From Cryptomeria japonica (Eukaryota; Streptophyta; Pinopsida; Cupressales; Cupressaceae), in NCBI RefSeq assembly GCF_030272615.1, contig NC_081409.1, forward strand, positions 871,838,379-871,902,378: a stretch of DNA of 64,000 bases, given 5' to 3'. The first letter of the stretch is position 1, and every line of letters begins with the position of its first letter. Both the position numbers and the translations under genes were made by a program. This document shows positions 46,721 to 57,496 of this stretch, in pieces. The notes below the pieces were generated by a model. It searched no databases. It was not told the origin of the DNA and saw nothing but the letters and a program-made list of their open reading frames with translations.

Positions 46721-47896
46721 ATGAGAGACAAATGTAAGAAGTATAAGGGTAAAGGCAAGAGAGATTGTCTTGTAGCTATTGACAGTAGTATAACTGATGA
46801 AGAATCTGATGATGATGCTAGTGAAGATATTGTGTTTATAGCTATTAAGGAAGAAATATCAGACCAGAAGGCACTAGTATTAGGAATGGATAACTCTGAT
46901 GATTGGATCATTGATTGTGGTTATTCACATCACATGACTGGTGATCGGAACAAATTTCTTTCCTTGAAGGAATTTGATGGAAGTGTTGTTAGATTTGGTA
47001 ATGACTCACCCTATATGGTTAAAGGTAAGGGAGTTATTTCTCTTAATGGGAAGAGCAGTGCTGACGATGTCTATTGGGTTGAATGCCTAAAGCACAATAT
47101 TTTAAGTGTGGCACAACTTAATGATAGAGGATACCCACTGGAGTTTAGAAATGGAATGTGCAAAATCTTTGATAACAAAGGTGAATTGATTGCAATCAGG
47201 AAAGCACAATATTGGGTTGAATGCCTAAAGCATAATATTTTAAGTGTGGCACAACTTAATGATAGAGGATACCCACTGGAGTTTAGAAATGGAATGTGCA
47301 AAATCTTTGATAACAAAGGTGAATTGATTGCAATTGGGAAAGGGACCAAAGGTAATCTATTTCATCTCAATCCTAAAGTTAGCAAGTGTTTGACTACAAA
47401 AATAGATGATAGCTGGCTTTGGAATAGGAGATTTTGTCATATAAATTTTGACAATATTGTTAAAGTAAGCAAGTCTAAGATAGTTAGAGGTCTACCTCAG
47501 CTAGACGAACCGGTTAATGCTCTTTGTAAAGAATGTCAGCTAGGAAAGATGACTTCTTCAACTTTCAAGAGCAAGTCCTTCTCAACAGAGCACTTGTTAG
47601 ATTTGGTTCATACATATCCATGTGGACCAATAAGAACAAGAAGCATTCAAGGTGACAGATACTTCATGATCTTCACTGATGATTATAAAAGGATGATGTG
47701 GGTCACATTCTTTAAGGATAAGAATGAAACTTTTGGTAAATTCAAGGCATTCAGAGCCTTAACTGAGAAAGAGAGTGGCAAAAAGATAAAATGTCTAAGA
47801 ACAGATCAAGGCAGTGAATTCATTTGTGTGGAGTTCACTAAGTATTGTGATGATAATGGTATTAAGCGGCGACTTTCTGCACCAAGGACACCATAG
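46721..47896 (+). pseudogene. E8 protease, pre-integrase and integrase start, with in-frame duplication
   Basis: 391 residues. Protease reads DDWIIDCGYSHHMTGD, so the usual DSG has become DCG, probably inactive. VRFGNDSPYMVKGKG and the CLKHNILSVAQLNDRGYPLEF block follow; that block occurs twice owing to a 138-base tandem duplication. Then the zinc region (WLWNRRFCHINF, CKECQLGK), integrase first Asp replaced by Tyr (LVHTYPCGP), second Asp intact (RTDQGSEF) and RRLSAPRTP. A TAG at 47894-47896 stops it one codon before QNG. Confidence 0.88.
47072..47347 (+). repeat. 138-base in-frame tandem duplication in the E8 polyprotein
   Basis: 47072-47209 and 47210-47347 differ at only a few bases, both starting TATTGGGTTGAATGCC. 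138 is 46 codons, so the reading phase is kept. It copies the YWVECLKHNILSVAQLN to GELIAI segment. Confidence 0.95.
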
Positions 47897-48555
47897 CAGA
47901 ATGGTATAGTAGAAAGAAACAATCGGTTAGTGGTTGAAGCTACTAGGACTATGTTGATACAAGGAGGTGTAGCAAAAGCATTTTAAAAAGAAGCTATAAG
48001 TACAACTATCTACACAATGAACCGAGTTCTGGTGAAAAGAGGTAAGGACAAGACCCCATATGAATACCAGTATGGGAGATCACCTGATGTTAGCTATTTT
48101 AAGATATTTGGAAGCAATTTTTTTATTAAAAGAGGTGATTACATAAGAAAGTTTGAAGATAAGAGTGATGAAAGAAAATTTCATGGCTATTCCACCAAGA
48201 GTAAGGCCTATAAATGCTCCAACAACTAGACACAAAAAATTGTTGAGAGTGTTGATGTTCATGTAGATGAATGTCCTGATGTTTTAGATGGAACCAGTTC
48301 CGAGAAGAAGGATGAAGATCCTTGCATTTTTCTTTTGGAACCTAAAATTGTTAAATCAGAAACTAGTAAAGAAATTCCTAATGTACTTGTTCAACCGAAA
48401 CAAATAAATTTAGAGGAAGATGATAATGAAGAAGATGAACCTGAAGAGAATGATCATGTTATCCCTAGGTATGTGAGACTAAATCAGAGTCCTAAATAGA
48501 TAATTGGAGATAAGGATGCTGGGATACTAACTAGAAGGAGAATAAGAGAGAACTC
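47897..48555 (+). pseudogene. E8 integrase C-terminal region
   Basis: QNGIVERNNRLVVEATRTM (Glu present), then a TAA (near 47983), ISTTIYTMNRVLVKRGKDK, SPDVSYFKIFGSNFFIKRGD, and a polar Glu/Asp-rich linker (TAG near 48227). TAG at about 48499 and TGA near 48558 end it. The integrase lost its first Asp upstream. Confidence 0.82.
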
Positions 48556-48559
48556 TTGA

Positions 48560-49637
48560 ATGATCTCCACCTTTGAACCTAGAAGTGCTAAGGAGGCATT
48601 TGGTGATGATCATTGGGTGAAAGCTATGGAGGAGGAGTTGGATCAAATTGAGAAGAACAACACTTGGACCCCGGTACCCCAACCGATAAACAAGAATGTT
48701 ATAGGTACTAAATGGGTGTTCAGAAACAAGTTAAATGAAGATGGTGTTGTAGTTTGCAACAAGGAAAGATTATTATGCAAAGGTTATGCAAAAGAAGAAG
48801 GAGAGGATTATGGAGAAAATTTTGCACCATTAGAAAGAATGGAAGGTGTCAGAACATTGCTTGCATTTGCAGCTCATAAGAAGTTCAAGGTATACCAGAT
48901 GGATGTTAAGTCTGTATTCTTGAATGGGATATTGGAAGAAGAGGTTTATATAGAGCAACCTGATGGTTATGCATTGATAGAAAAGGAAGACATGGTATGC
49001 AAATTGGATAAAGCTTTGTATGGATAAAACTAGGCACCTAGAGCATGGTATGAATGGCTTCATACTCATTTGATGAAGATAGGATTTGCTAGAACTAGTG
49101 ATGACAAGAACATTTATCTCAAGTCTGAAGGAGATGAAATACTGGTTAGTGAAGTATTTGTTGATGACATTATATCTGGAGGTAATGGTGACATGAGTGA
49201 TTGTTTTGCAAATGAAATGAAGAATGAATTTGAGATGTCATTAGTAGGGAAAATAAAAAAATTCATAGGCTTACAGATACAACAGATGAAGAATGGTATT
49301 TTCATTACTCAATCCAAGTATGTGAAAGACATTTTGAAGACTTTCAGTATGAGTGACTGTAAACCAATTGGAACCCCAATGGTTACATGTTGTAAATTGT
49401 CTAGGGAAGATGCATCTAAGTCTATAGATGAAAAGGAATATAGGTCAATGATTGGAAAATTACATTATGTTGTTCATAGTTGATCAGATATTGCCTATGC
49501 AGTTGGTATTGTTGCCAGATTTGAGAAGAATCCAAAGGAGGCACATCTGATGGAAACCAAAAGAATTTTTAGATATCTAAATGGTACTATTGATTATGGG
49601 TTATGGTATCCATATGGTCAAAATTTTGATTTAAAAT
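48560..49637 (+). pseudogene. E8 reverse transcriptase and start of RNase H
   Basis: Pieces 48560-49027 (AMEEELDQIEKNNTWTPVPQ, NVIGTKWVFRNKL, VYQMDVKSVFLNGILEEEVY) and 49070-49483 (FVDDIISGGNGDMS, FEMSLVGKIKKFIGLQI, EYRSMIGKLHYVVHS). Stops TAA and TAG at about 49025-49035 hit the LKQAPRAW block, and TGA near 49483. Another open stretch (SDIAYAVGIVARFEKNPKEAH) runs to 49637, where E9 begins inside the RNase H. Confidence 0.87.
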
Positions 49638-50087
49638 TGTAGATGTATAAAAATGACCATATTCCTAAATGAATATTTTATGTTCATTTCCCTATTTAAT
49701 TAAATCCAATTTAATTAAATTATCCACATTGTTCTATTTTATTAAGTAAATTACTCAATTTATTGAAATAAAATTCACTATACCATTTAATGAATAAATC
49801 ATTTTTATTCAATTAAATCTCCCTATCCACTTTTAATTAAATTCAAATTTAATTAAATGGTTATCTTAAATTAAATAAATCTAATTTATTTAATTTCTCC
49901 AAATTGCAACCAAATTGAATTAAATCATTTAAATCAATTAAATCCTATTATCCCCCCCCATCCACTTGCAAAATCCCAAACCCCTTTCTAATCCCTTCTA
50001 GAATCTTCTAATTGCTTCTAATTAACCTAACCCCTCTTCTAAACTTTATCACATCCCTAAGCAAAGGGAGGTCACTTCTCAAAGCCT

Positions 50088-50216
50088 CAAAGTCTTTGAT
50101 AACCATTAAAGGCTTTCAACCTTCAACCACTAAATGTCTCAAAGTCTTTGATAACCTTTGAAAGCTTCCAACCTTCAACCACTTAATCCACAAAGTCTCC
50201 AATAACCATTAATGGT
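50088..50216. repeat. Imperfect tandem repeat in the E9 LTR, period about 52
   Basis: CAAAGTCTTTGATAACC begins at 50088 and 50140, and CAAAGTCTCCAATAACC at 50191, with similar tails (CAACCTTCAACCACT). Two and a half copies. Confidence 0.85.
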
Positions 50217-50578
50217 TAACCCAAACCCTCCTACATGGTTAAAAAATTTGTTTTGACTCAACCTCTACCCAACCCAAGGGTCTCATCAGGCCTTTAATGC
50301 TTTGACCATGATTATCTCTTAATCATTTGCACAAAGGTTTATCCTTGGATTAACTCCTAATCGAGTGGGTAATCCTAACTTAAACTTGTCCCTTAGCCTC
50401 TAGATAACCATGAGGTATTCTTAGGCATTCAATGTCTCCAACCCCTTCTTTCAACCCAATCTTATGTTGACACTTGTCACCATTTCATTGGTGCCAATTA
50501 CAAACATGGATCCCCAACTTTCAAACTCAACCCTTGATTCAATCTTTCAATCCTGACCATCCATTGCCCTATTTTTGC

Positions 50579-50587
50579 TATAAATAG
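50579..50587 (+). promoter_or_regulatory. TATA box of the E9 LTR
   Basis: TATAAATAG about 540 bases before the LTR end; a clear core promoter motif for the E9 transcript. Confidence 0.65.
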
Positions 50588-51122
50588 AGCTCTCACTCCT
50601 CCATTTTCATATAGAGAATCCTTTAAATTTGAAGCATTACACTTATGCTCAAATTCTTTCAAGCTTTCATATCATTTTATGCTCATCATTTAGCCTCTTT
50701 TAGATCAGGAATTAGACTAAATATGCATGTTTAGAGTAATTTCTTTATCATTTTAGCTCAATCATAGGCTGAATATAGTATGCTAGGATAGTATTCATAC
50801 TAACCTTGTCATCTTATCATCTAGTTTATTGCATTTTAGAATCATACATAGCTTAACATCCATCTCATACTAAAATCTATCAAAGCATCTCTCGTTCTCA
50901 CACTTGCCATCCCTAAACCATTTTGCTCAGTGATCTGAGAGCAAAACATTGGTTTGAGGGACATTATGAGATAGAGAACCATGGGACCCACCTTGGGAAG
51001 CTGAGTAACACATCGTTGCTCCATAGCTTGCACCAAGAAGTCTTGTGTGTGTGTGTGGACTAGTATAGAATGAGATTTTCACATATTAAGTTTTATTCGC
51101 CCACTTTTCCCGCATACATTTC

Positions 51123-51141
51123 TGGCATCCACTGTGGGGCC
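51123..51141 (+). other. E9 primer-binding site
   Basis: TGGCATCCACTGTGGGG plus two bases, four bases after the LTR end. Similar to the TGGCGACTCCACTGGGG-type site common in the Tat group. Confidence 0.7.
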
Positions 51142-53698
51142 CGACCCCATATATCAAATCGGTTTTTGAATTTAACCACTTTTGCAGGTCCATGAGAAAT
51201 AAGAATCACCACGTGGGAAACATTCCCTAGTACATCTGGTTAACAGTCTAGTGCATCCCACTTACTGTTTAGCGCATGCTGTCTACACTCTAGCGCGTGG
51301 AAACCTTCTCGCAACGCATGACCCCCTCTAACATTTTCCTGTAGGACTTAACGTGGGCAAAACATAGAGTAGAGCATGAAATAAACAGCATAGCGCATAC
51401 GATCCACTGTTTAGCACTTATAGACCATCATCCAGTGCATATATTTCAAACGTTAGCGTCTCATATTTCAAATTTCCTGCAGGACTCAGGGCGGGAAAGA
51501 GAAAAAGACAGAACAATGCTTCCAACACACAGAGTAGCGCATTCAAAGAATAGAGTAGCGCATTGATAATTAATTTTAGCGCATCGAACATATATTGTAG
51601 CGCGTACAGTCTGTTCTGTAGCGCATCACTGACAGAGAAAAAAAAAAAAAAATTTATTGTAACCGAACTAAAATTTTAGATTTGTGGAAGTCTCCCAAAT
51701 TCTCTAACATTTTCCTTTTTTGGTTTGCTTGCAGGACTCTAACAAATTTCTTGTAGGTGGAGCGGATGCCATTTCTTTTAACCGATTTCTTTTGTTGACT
51801 ACAAAATTGAAAATTTGCTTTGTTGACCATTTCCTTTTCATAGATCAGAAAATCATTCTTTTAAGGTAAAATGAACACCATATTTTTATGGAGCAACATC
51901 TCTGCATAGATTTTAGCAAATCACTGATTTGAAAGGATAAAATAAATCCAATTGATTGCTTTGTCTCGAAAGTGGAAGGAATATGCTCTCCCCTTAACTG
52001 GGTGATCAAAAATCCAGCCCACTCTTACAGCTTTCAGTAATTCAAGCATTTACATCCTTTAGCAGGCCTGCCTTCCCGAGGAGTTGCAATCAACTCTTAA
52101 AGCCATTTATGGCCGATGTGAAGGAAACAACCTAAGTGGGGAACGACTTTGATGCCAAGAATTCCAACCCATTATAATCAAATGTGGAAAGTGACAAAAG
52201 TCCTTTTCAACGGTTATGCGCAGTGATTAGCCTTCCCCCAGTATCCTCGAGATACGTAAAGTCTTTGTTCTAAAGGTTGGGAAGCCTCCTGAGGGAGTTT
52301 ATCACTAACGACCGAACGGGAAGCCTAATTACGAACCATAGAAATAGAAACTTTGAACTGAGTCAGTAACCAGACATTTGTAATATCATAGTGCAAGGGT
52401 GGGGAAGAATCTGCCCCCAAGATTACTCACTATATATCTCCCAAGATAACTACTCAACTATGAAGCGATTCACTCTGGGTTAACTTCTGGCAAAAGGTAA
52501 AAAAATGGGCACCCTCTAGGGGGTGACATGGCTGTTTGAGCTAACGGAGTATCGAGACTAGTGGGCTATGATGTTATTTATGACCCTTGACTAAAGAGTC
52601 TTTCTGAAGTGTATTACTTGTATCCAAACCTGTATAAACATTGAGGATTTGAACACATCCTCGCAGAACATACACTTTTTGTTAGATTAGGCAAAATGGT
52701 TATATTTTTTGTGCCGTGCTTGCATTTATTACTTCAAAAAATCATCCATCACACTTGAAAATTTCACAACAAAATTCAAAATCCACAAAAAAAAAAAATC
52801 AACTATAAGGAAACATCAGGGCAGTTTAACGCATAAGAGCAACATCTTAGCGCGTGGAATACTTCTGTTAGCGCATCCAAACCTCTAATTAGCGCATTGG
52901 TTTAAAACAGTAGCGTTTTCACCATAAGGTAAAATAGTGCAAAGTCCTTTAGCGCATCTGAACAACAGTCTAGCATGTAGAAGCAACATCTTAGCGCGTA
53001 GGAACCAAGAATTAGCGCATAAAGTCTAAAAGTTAGCGCGTGAGAGGCCCAGTATAGTGCATAGCTTTTTCAAATAAATTCGACAATAATTTTCAACAAT
53101 CCAAACTTTAGCGCGTGGCAGTAACAGCTTAGCATGTAGGAATCAAACATTAGCGTATCCAGTCGAATAGTTAGCACGTAGAAAGCCCAGGATAGCGCAT
53201 AAACTTTTTCAACTGTTAGATCGCCTTTTTTAGAAAGTCCAAACTTTAGCGCATGTCTAGGGGCAGTTTAGTGCATGTGTGTATTCTTTTAGCGCATCTA
53301 GTAAATTCAATAGCACATGTAGACTCTGTTCTAGCGCATGATCAAACACAGAAAAATAGTGAACAAAACTGAAATGTTTTTGAAATTTCAAAAAAAACAC
53401 TTTTGGAAGACTTTTTCATCAAAAATCATTTTTCATCAAATCATAGTGACAAACAAACCATTAAAACTATTTCTTAAACTCAATTTGTGTCAAACAAAGT
53501 TGTCCGAATCCTAAATGAATCGCGCAATAGAGGATGTCTCTCCTATCATAATTCGGAAAAATTTCATCATCATTATCAACAGAATCCTTTACCATCTTAC
53601 AGATTTTTATCTCAAAACACTTGTTTAAAATTTTCAAATTGTCAAATCCAGTTTCCAGATCGGGAAGCTTTTATCCATATCATTTGACACACTTTGTC
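51142..53698 (+). other. E9 leader with TAGCGCAT motif clusters
   Basis: Long leader before the coding region. In two clusters (about 51226-51630 and 52830-53345) the 8-mer TAGCGCAT or TAGCGCGT appears about 20 times exactly, plus about 14 one-change copies (TAGTGCAT, TAGCATGT, TAGCACGT), spaced roughly 20-35 bases. The gap (51640-52830) has no motif and no frame. No long open frame spans the clusters. Confidence 0.8.
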
Positions 53699-54193
53699 AT
53701 GAAGGGGCATCTCAACCTTCACTCTGATAAAGTAAGATTTGAAATTTTTAAAAACAAGAATCAACTAAATCCAAACAAATCAAAGGAAACCATTGATCAC
53801 TCATGCATGACTAATCCCCTTATTCTGAGAAGAAAGAACCTCTATCGTAACATCACGTTGAAGAAATAGCAACCTAGTTTTTCCAAATTCATCAAGAGAA
53901 ATAAGTTTTTATACATCAATCGCCAACTCTTCAAATCTCATCGGGTATTTCTTCATCACGTCAAAAAGTATATCCAAAATAAATCTAGCAAATTTGACAA
54001 AGAACCCTTGAAGACAAGAGCATACTATCAAAAGTCTGCTTTTAATCAAACCATAAACTGTGGAGGAAAGATCAATCCAGCATTCTTGCCCGACGAGTGC
54101 ATAACTTATAACACATCTCGATCAGAACCACCAACACCCGAGCAACATATCAACAAGGCTTTTGTCCCTTTCATCACTGAAAGTTTCTACTAA
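53699..54193 (+). pseudogene. E9 ORF1 candidate, upstream of gag
   Basis: From the ATG at 53699 (MKGHLNLHSDKVRFEIFK) one phase is open to a TAA at 54191-54193, just one base before the gag ATG, except for a single TAG at 53867. About 164 codons: basic, Lys/Asn/Ile-rich first half, then TINCGGKINPAFLPDE and TPEQHINKAFVPF. It also stays open upstream to about 53549. No known domain. Ogre-type Tat elements carry an ORF1 of unknown function before gag; this matches by position only. Confidence 0.5.
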
Positions 54194-54194
54194 A

Positions 54195-56075
54195 ATGTCT
54201 GTCACTCACTCTCAAAGAGGCAAACAAAGTGAGCCACATGCTGAATCAAGTATGAATCACAGATTATCAAATCCCTTTGAAGTTCCACCCATAGAAGAGC
54301 TTGAAATTACTGAAGCACTTCTTAAGGAATGTCAAGAAAACTCCTCATTCCAAAAACTTGTTGAAAAGCTCATGGAAAATGACAAAGAAAAGTATCTGCT
54401 CATGCTTACAAGTAAAGGCGTTAAACTTCCTGAAGATTTAGATGCAAACATTTTTCAATCCGAGTCTCAACAATATGCATATCAAGAACAACAAAGAGAA
54501 GAAGAAACTCGCATACCTGAGCAACATATTCCAGAACAATATATACCAGAAATGCGTATACCTGAGCTCGAAACTCCTGAACAACACATACCGTTTACCA
54601 CACCTTTTCAGTTAAGAACAAATGCGAGGGAAGAATTCATCCCTCGACAAGATAATGTGCCCTTGGTTTCTCTTACTCAACAAATGCAAATGTTGCAAAG
54701 ACAAATACAAGATATGCAACAAGGGACAACAGTGTGGTACTCTATAAATGAAATCTGTCCTTATCCATTTGACAGAAGATTGAACATGCTACCTTTTCCT
54801 CCAAACTCAGATGTTCCCAAATTTGATAAATATGATGGGAAAAGTGATCCTCGGGATCATGTTCGAAAATTTTGCACCATGAGTCTTGAATTTGTTTATG
54901 ATGACACTTATCTGATAAGGTTATTTCTAAGAAGCCTGGGAGGACAAACAATGGAATGGTTATCCAAGATTACACCACCTATCAGATCATTTGATGAATT
55001 GGTTAACAAATTCATAACCCAATATTCTTATAATATTCAACATGCCATAACCATGCTTGATGTCTGCAATACCAAACAAAAGAACAATGAAACATTCATG
55101 ATATTCCTTCAGCGTTGGCGACGCATGGTATCACGATATCCTCAAGATATTCCCGAAAAGGAGAAAATGGAAATCTTCATCGATAACTTGAATGGTGAAA
55201 TGAGTTATAGACTCAAACTTCAATGCATACCATCTTTCACCAAATTAATTGAAAATGGCATTCAAGTAGAGGAAGCTTGTGTCAAAAAGGGAACACTCAA
55301 GTTCTACAAGGAAGGAACCAACTCATCAAACTACAATAATCAGAACAACGCCAACCTTGACAAATCTCAATTTTGGACTCGAAACAAAAATGAAGGCAAC
55401 AATGAATCATATGATCCCAAATCTAAACAACTAGTGCTTGCATTATCCAAAAATCCTCAAAATCCAAAAAATCTTAAAAATGCTACTCCCAGTGCTAACA
55501 CATATGCACCAAACAAAGATCAAGGACAACTCAACACGAACAATACCAACGATACCCAAAGCAAAAACATGAATCCAGGACCTAACAACAATTCATGCAA
55601 CAACACAAACAATTTCCAAAAGCGTATCTTCACACCACTGGGCCAATCATTAGAATTCACATTCAGAGAACTGTTGGCAAACAAGATTCTTTCTTTGCCT
55701 CCCATCAACAACTATGAACCCCCAATCAAACCACCTTGGTGGAATGATTCACACTATTGTGATTTTCATCACAACAAGGGTCATAGAACAAATGAGTGCA
55801 TGAGATTGAAACATATAATACAAGACATGATTGATCGAGGTGACTTAACGGTGGATGGTCTCAAAACAAATGGTGATCATAGAGCCTTCAAAAATCCTCT
55901 CCCAAATTACAACAAAGATGGAGCATCCACTTCAGATGATACACGCAGAGCTAGTATTAATCACATCTACGAGAACACAATCAACCACATATTAGCTGAA
56001 GACCATCAAGTCAATGTCATCACCATTCGAGATCGGTATGATCATGAATCTATCAATGTAACAACCCGAACTTAG
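54195..56075 (+). CDS. E9 Gag, intact frame
   Basis: ATG at 54195 (MSVTHSQRGKQ); 626 codons without a stop, the only undamaged large ORF of the nest besides the antisense PMD frame. Residues about 95-135 carry an IPE-x repeat (PEQHIPEQYIPEMRIPE). The capsid core is at about 205-350 (FDKYDGKSDPRDHVRKF, LFLRSLGGQTMEWL, NETFMIFLQRWRRM). Next come an Asn/Gln-rich linker and, near residue 520, a zinc-knuckle-like YCDFHHNKGHRTNEC. Tat-type Gag for particle assembly. A separate frame follows for protease. Confidence 0.88.
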   Translation: MSVTHSQRGKQSEPHAESSMNHRLSNPFEVPPIEELEITEALLKECQENSSFQKLVEKLMENDKEKYLLMLTSKGVKLPEDLDANIFQSESQQYAYQEQQREEETRIPEQHIPEQYIPEMRIPELETPEQHIPFTTPFQLRTNAREEFIPRQDNVPLVSLTQQMQMLQRQIQDMQQGTTVWYSINEICPYPFDRRLNMLPFPPNSDVPKFDKYDGKSDPRDHVRKFCTMSLEFVYDDTYLIRLFLRSLGGQTMEWLSKITPPIRSFDELVNKFITQYSYNIQHAITMLDVCNTKQKNNETFMIFLQRWRRMVSRYPQDIPEKEKMEIFIDNLNGEMSYRLKLQCIPSFTKLIENGIQVEEACVKKGTLKFYKEGTNSSNYNNQNNANLDKSQFWTRNKNEGNNESYDPKSKQLVLALSKNPQNPKNLKNATPSANTYAPNKDQGQLNTNNTNDTQSKNMNPGPNNNSCNNTNNFQKRIFTPLGQSLEFTFRELLANKILSLPPINNYEPPIKPPWWNDSHYCDFHHNKGHRTNECMRLKHIIQDMIDRGDLTVDGLKTNGDHRAFKNPLPNYNKDGASTSDDTRRASINHIYENTINHILAEDHQVNVITIRDRYDHESINVTTRT

Positions 56076-56084
56076 AAATATGTC

Positions 56085-57479
56085 TTGAAGGGACATATGG
56101 CACCTACAACTACCACACCAAAACTCCAATATGACTTGGTTAGCAAACTACGCAAGACTCCAGCTCGGATATCTATCCTAGAATTATTGAAACTATCACC
56201 AAAGCACAAAGACATATTGGAGCAAGCACTATTGGAAACAAATGTACCTCACAATCTGGATATAGATAGATTTCAAGCCATGGTCGCCCATATGACAGGA
56301 CCTCATAACCTCACCTTCTCAGAGCATGACAATACTTCCTTGAGTCATCCACATAATACTCCACTCCACATTGAAGTCATTGTTTGCAAACACCGAGTCA
56401 AAAGAGTCTTAATAGATGGAGGAGCCGGACTTAATATATGTACTTTAAAGCTTATCCTTGCATTAGGCTTCTTAGAAGAATCTATTGATCCTTGCAAAAA
56501 GATTACCATAAAAGCATATGATGATGAGGAAAGGTCCTCTAAAGGAACAGTGATATTACCTATTCAAGTAGGACCAGTACAAAAGGATACTATATGTCAG
56601 GTCTTAGATATTGATCTCACCTACAATATCTTGTTAGGACGACCATGGATACATGAAATGCAAGTAGTACCTTCTACCTATCACCAGTGTGTCAAGTTTC
56701 CTTATGATGGACAAGAAATCTCCATATCAGCTGATCACAATCCATTTCAACATTGCAATGCAATGGGGGCAACCCAAGACAATTTGGTTCCTCATAATAG
56801 AGAAAAGCAGCGGCCTTCAACATCAGATCCACCAACAGCAAAATCCAACTCCTTATGGGGAGACTTCAAACAGAAAATGCAAATCAAAGACCAAGGCCTG
56901 GGAGAATATTCTCTGGAGCCTTTATGTTTGGCCAAATTGCCAACATCACCTAGATCACATGGTTTACCTACTACATCAACACAACTGGCTACTCAGCCCA
57001 TCACTAAATTTGATGGTACCTTCATCCAATTAGGTACTCTAGCACATGAATCAGAAGACAAGGATGTTCTTAGCTGGCTATACAAAGATGAAGAAGAAGA
57101 TCATAGAGTAGCCGCTCTGGACATTGTTCTACCAACACACCTATATGGAAAAGGATACTTAATCATGAAGCAAATGGGATATAATGGTAAAGGACCTATT
57201 GGGAAGCGCAAGGAAGGAGTCACTGAACCTATAGATATTCCTTCACAACCTAGTAGAAACAAAGCAAGATTGGGTTCTAAATTCACGTTCCTATTAAAAC
57301 GGTCGCCACATACAACTGCAAAACCTCAGTGGAAGGTAAAGAAGAAGCACAACGAAGAATCCTGGCAGGAAGCACTCTTTGAATCAACAGAAACAATCTG
57401 CAAGGCACGAGAACGTCAAGATCAGAAGTTGCATCAGGGAAAGCTTCTAAGTCATAAAAAGCCCTATCTGCAGCAGTAG
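56085..57479 (+). pseudogene. E9 protease and G-patch-like domain
   Basis: 464 residues, ending at a TAG at 57477-57479. ARISILELLKLSPKHKDIL, then retropepsin (RVLIDGGAGLNIC at about residues 105-118; DGG is usual in Tat), IKAYDDEERSSKGTVILPI, NILLGRPWIHEMQVVPS. Near residues 355-385 there is a glycine motif (QMGYNGKGPIGKRKEGV) resembling a G-patch, an RNA-binding fold. The next frame overlaps through a one-base shift near 57460, so the coding sequence once continued. Confidence 0.85.
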
Positions 57480-57496
57480 CTCATATTCAAACACCA

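Larger units (their letters stand above)
44407..49637 (+). mobile_element. E8: Copia retrotransposon, cut by E9
   Basis: 5' LTR 44407-45792, primer site 45795-45806, gag, zinc knuckle, protease, integrase, RT, start of RNase H. The sequence stops at 49637 where E9 enters. The last residues (GTIDYGLWYPYGQNFDLKL) would continue into RNase H. The rest of E8, with its 3' LTR, should lie right of E9. Left flank TGATA. Proteins resemble E3 (SGCSHHM, CFACNKIGH, FEMSLVGK). Confidence 0.88.
49638..51118 (+). repeat. E9 5' LTR
   Basis: 1481 bases, TGTAGATGTATAAAAATG to CGCATACA. The first 300 bases are AT-rich (TTTAATTAAAT repeats). Includes a TATA box at 50579-50587 and an imperfect 52-base repeat (50088-50216). 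Confidence 0.82.

Noticed and set aside
51226-53345. CRISPR-like or satellite array from TAGCGCAT
   Set aside because: The word is 8 bases with irregular spacing and unrelated spacers in a plant LTR element; no repeat of CRISPR length, no cas genes.
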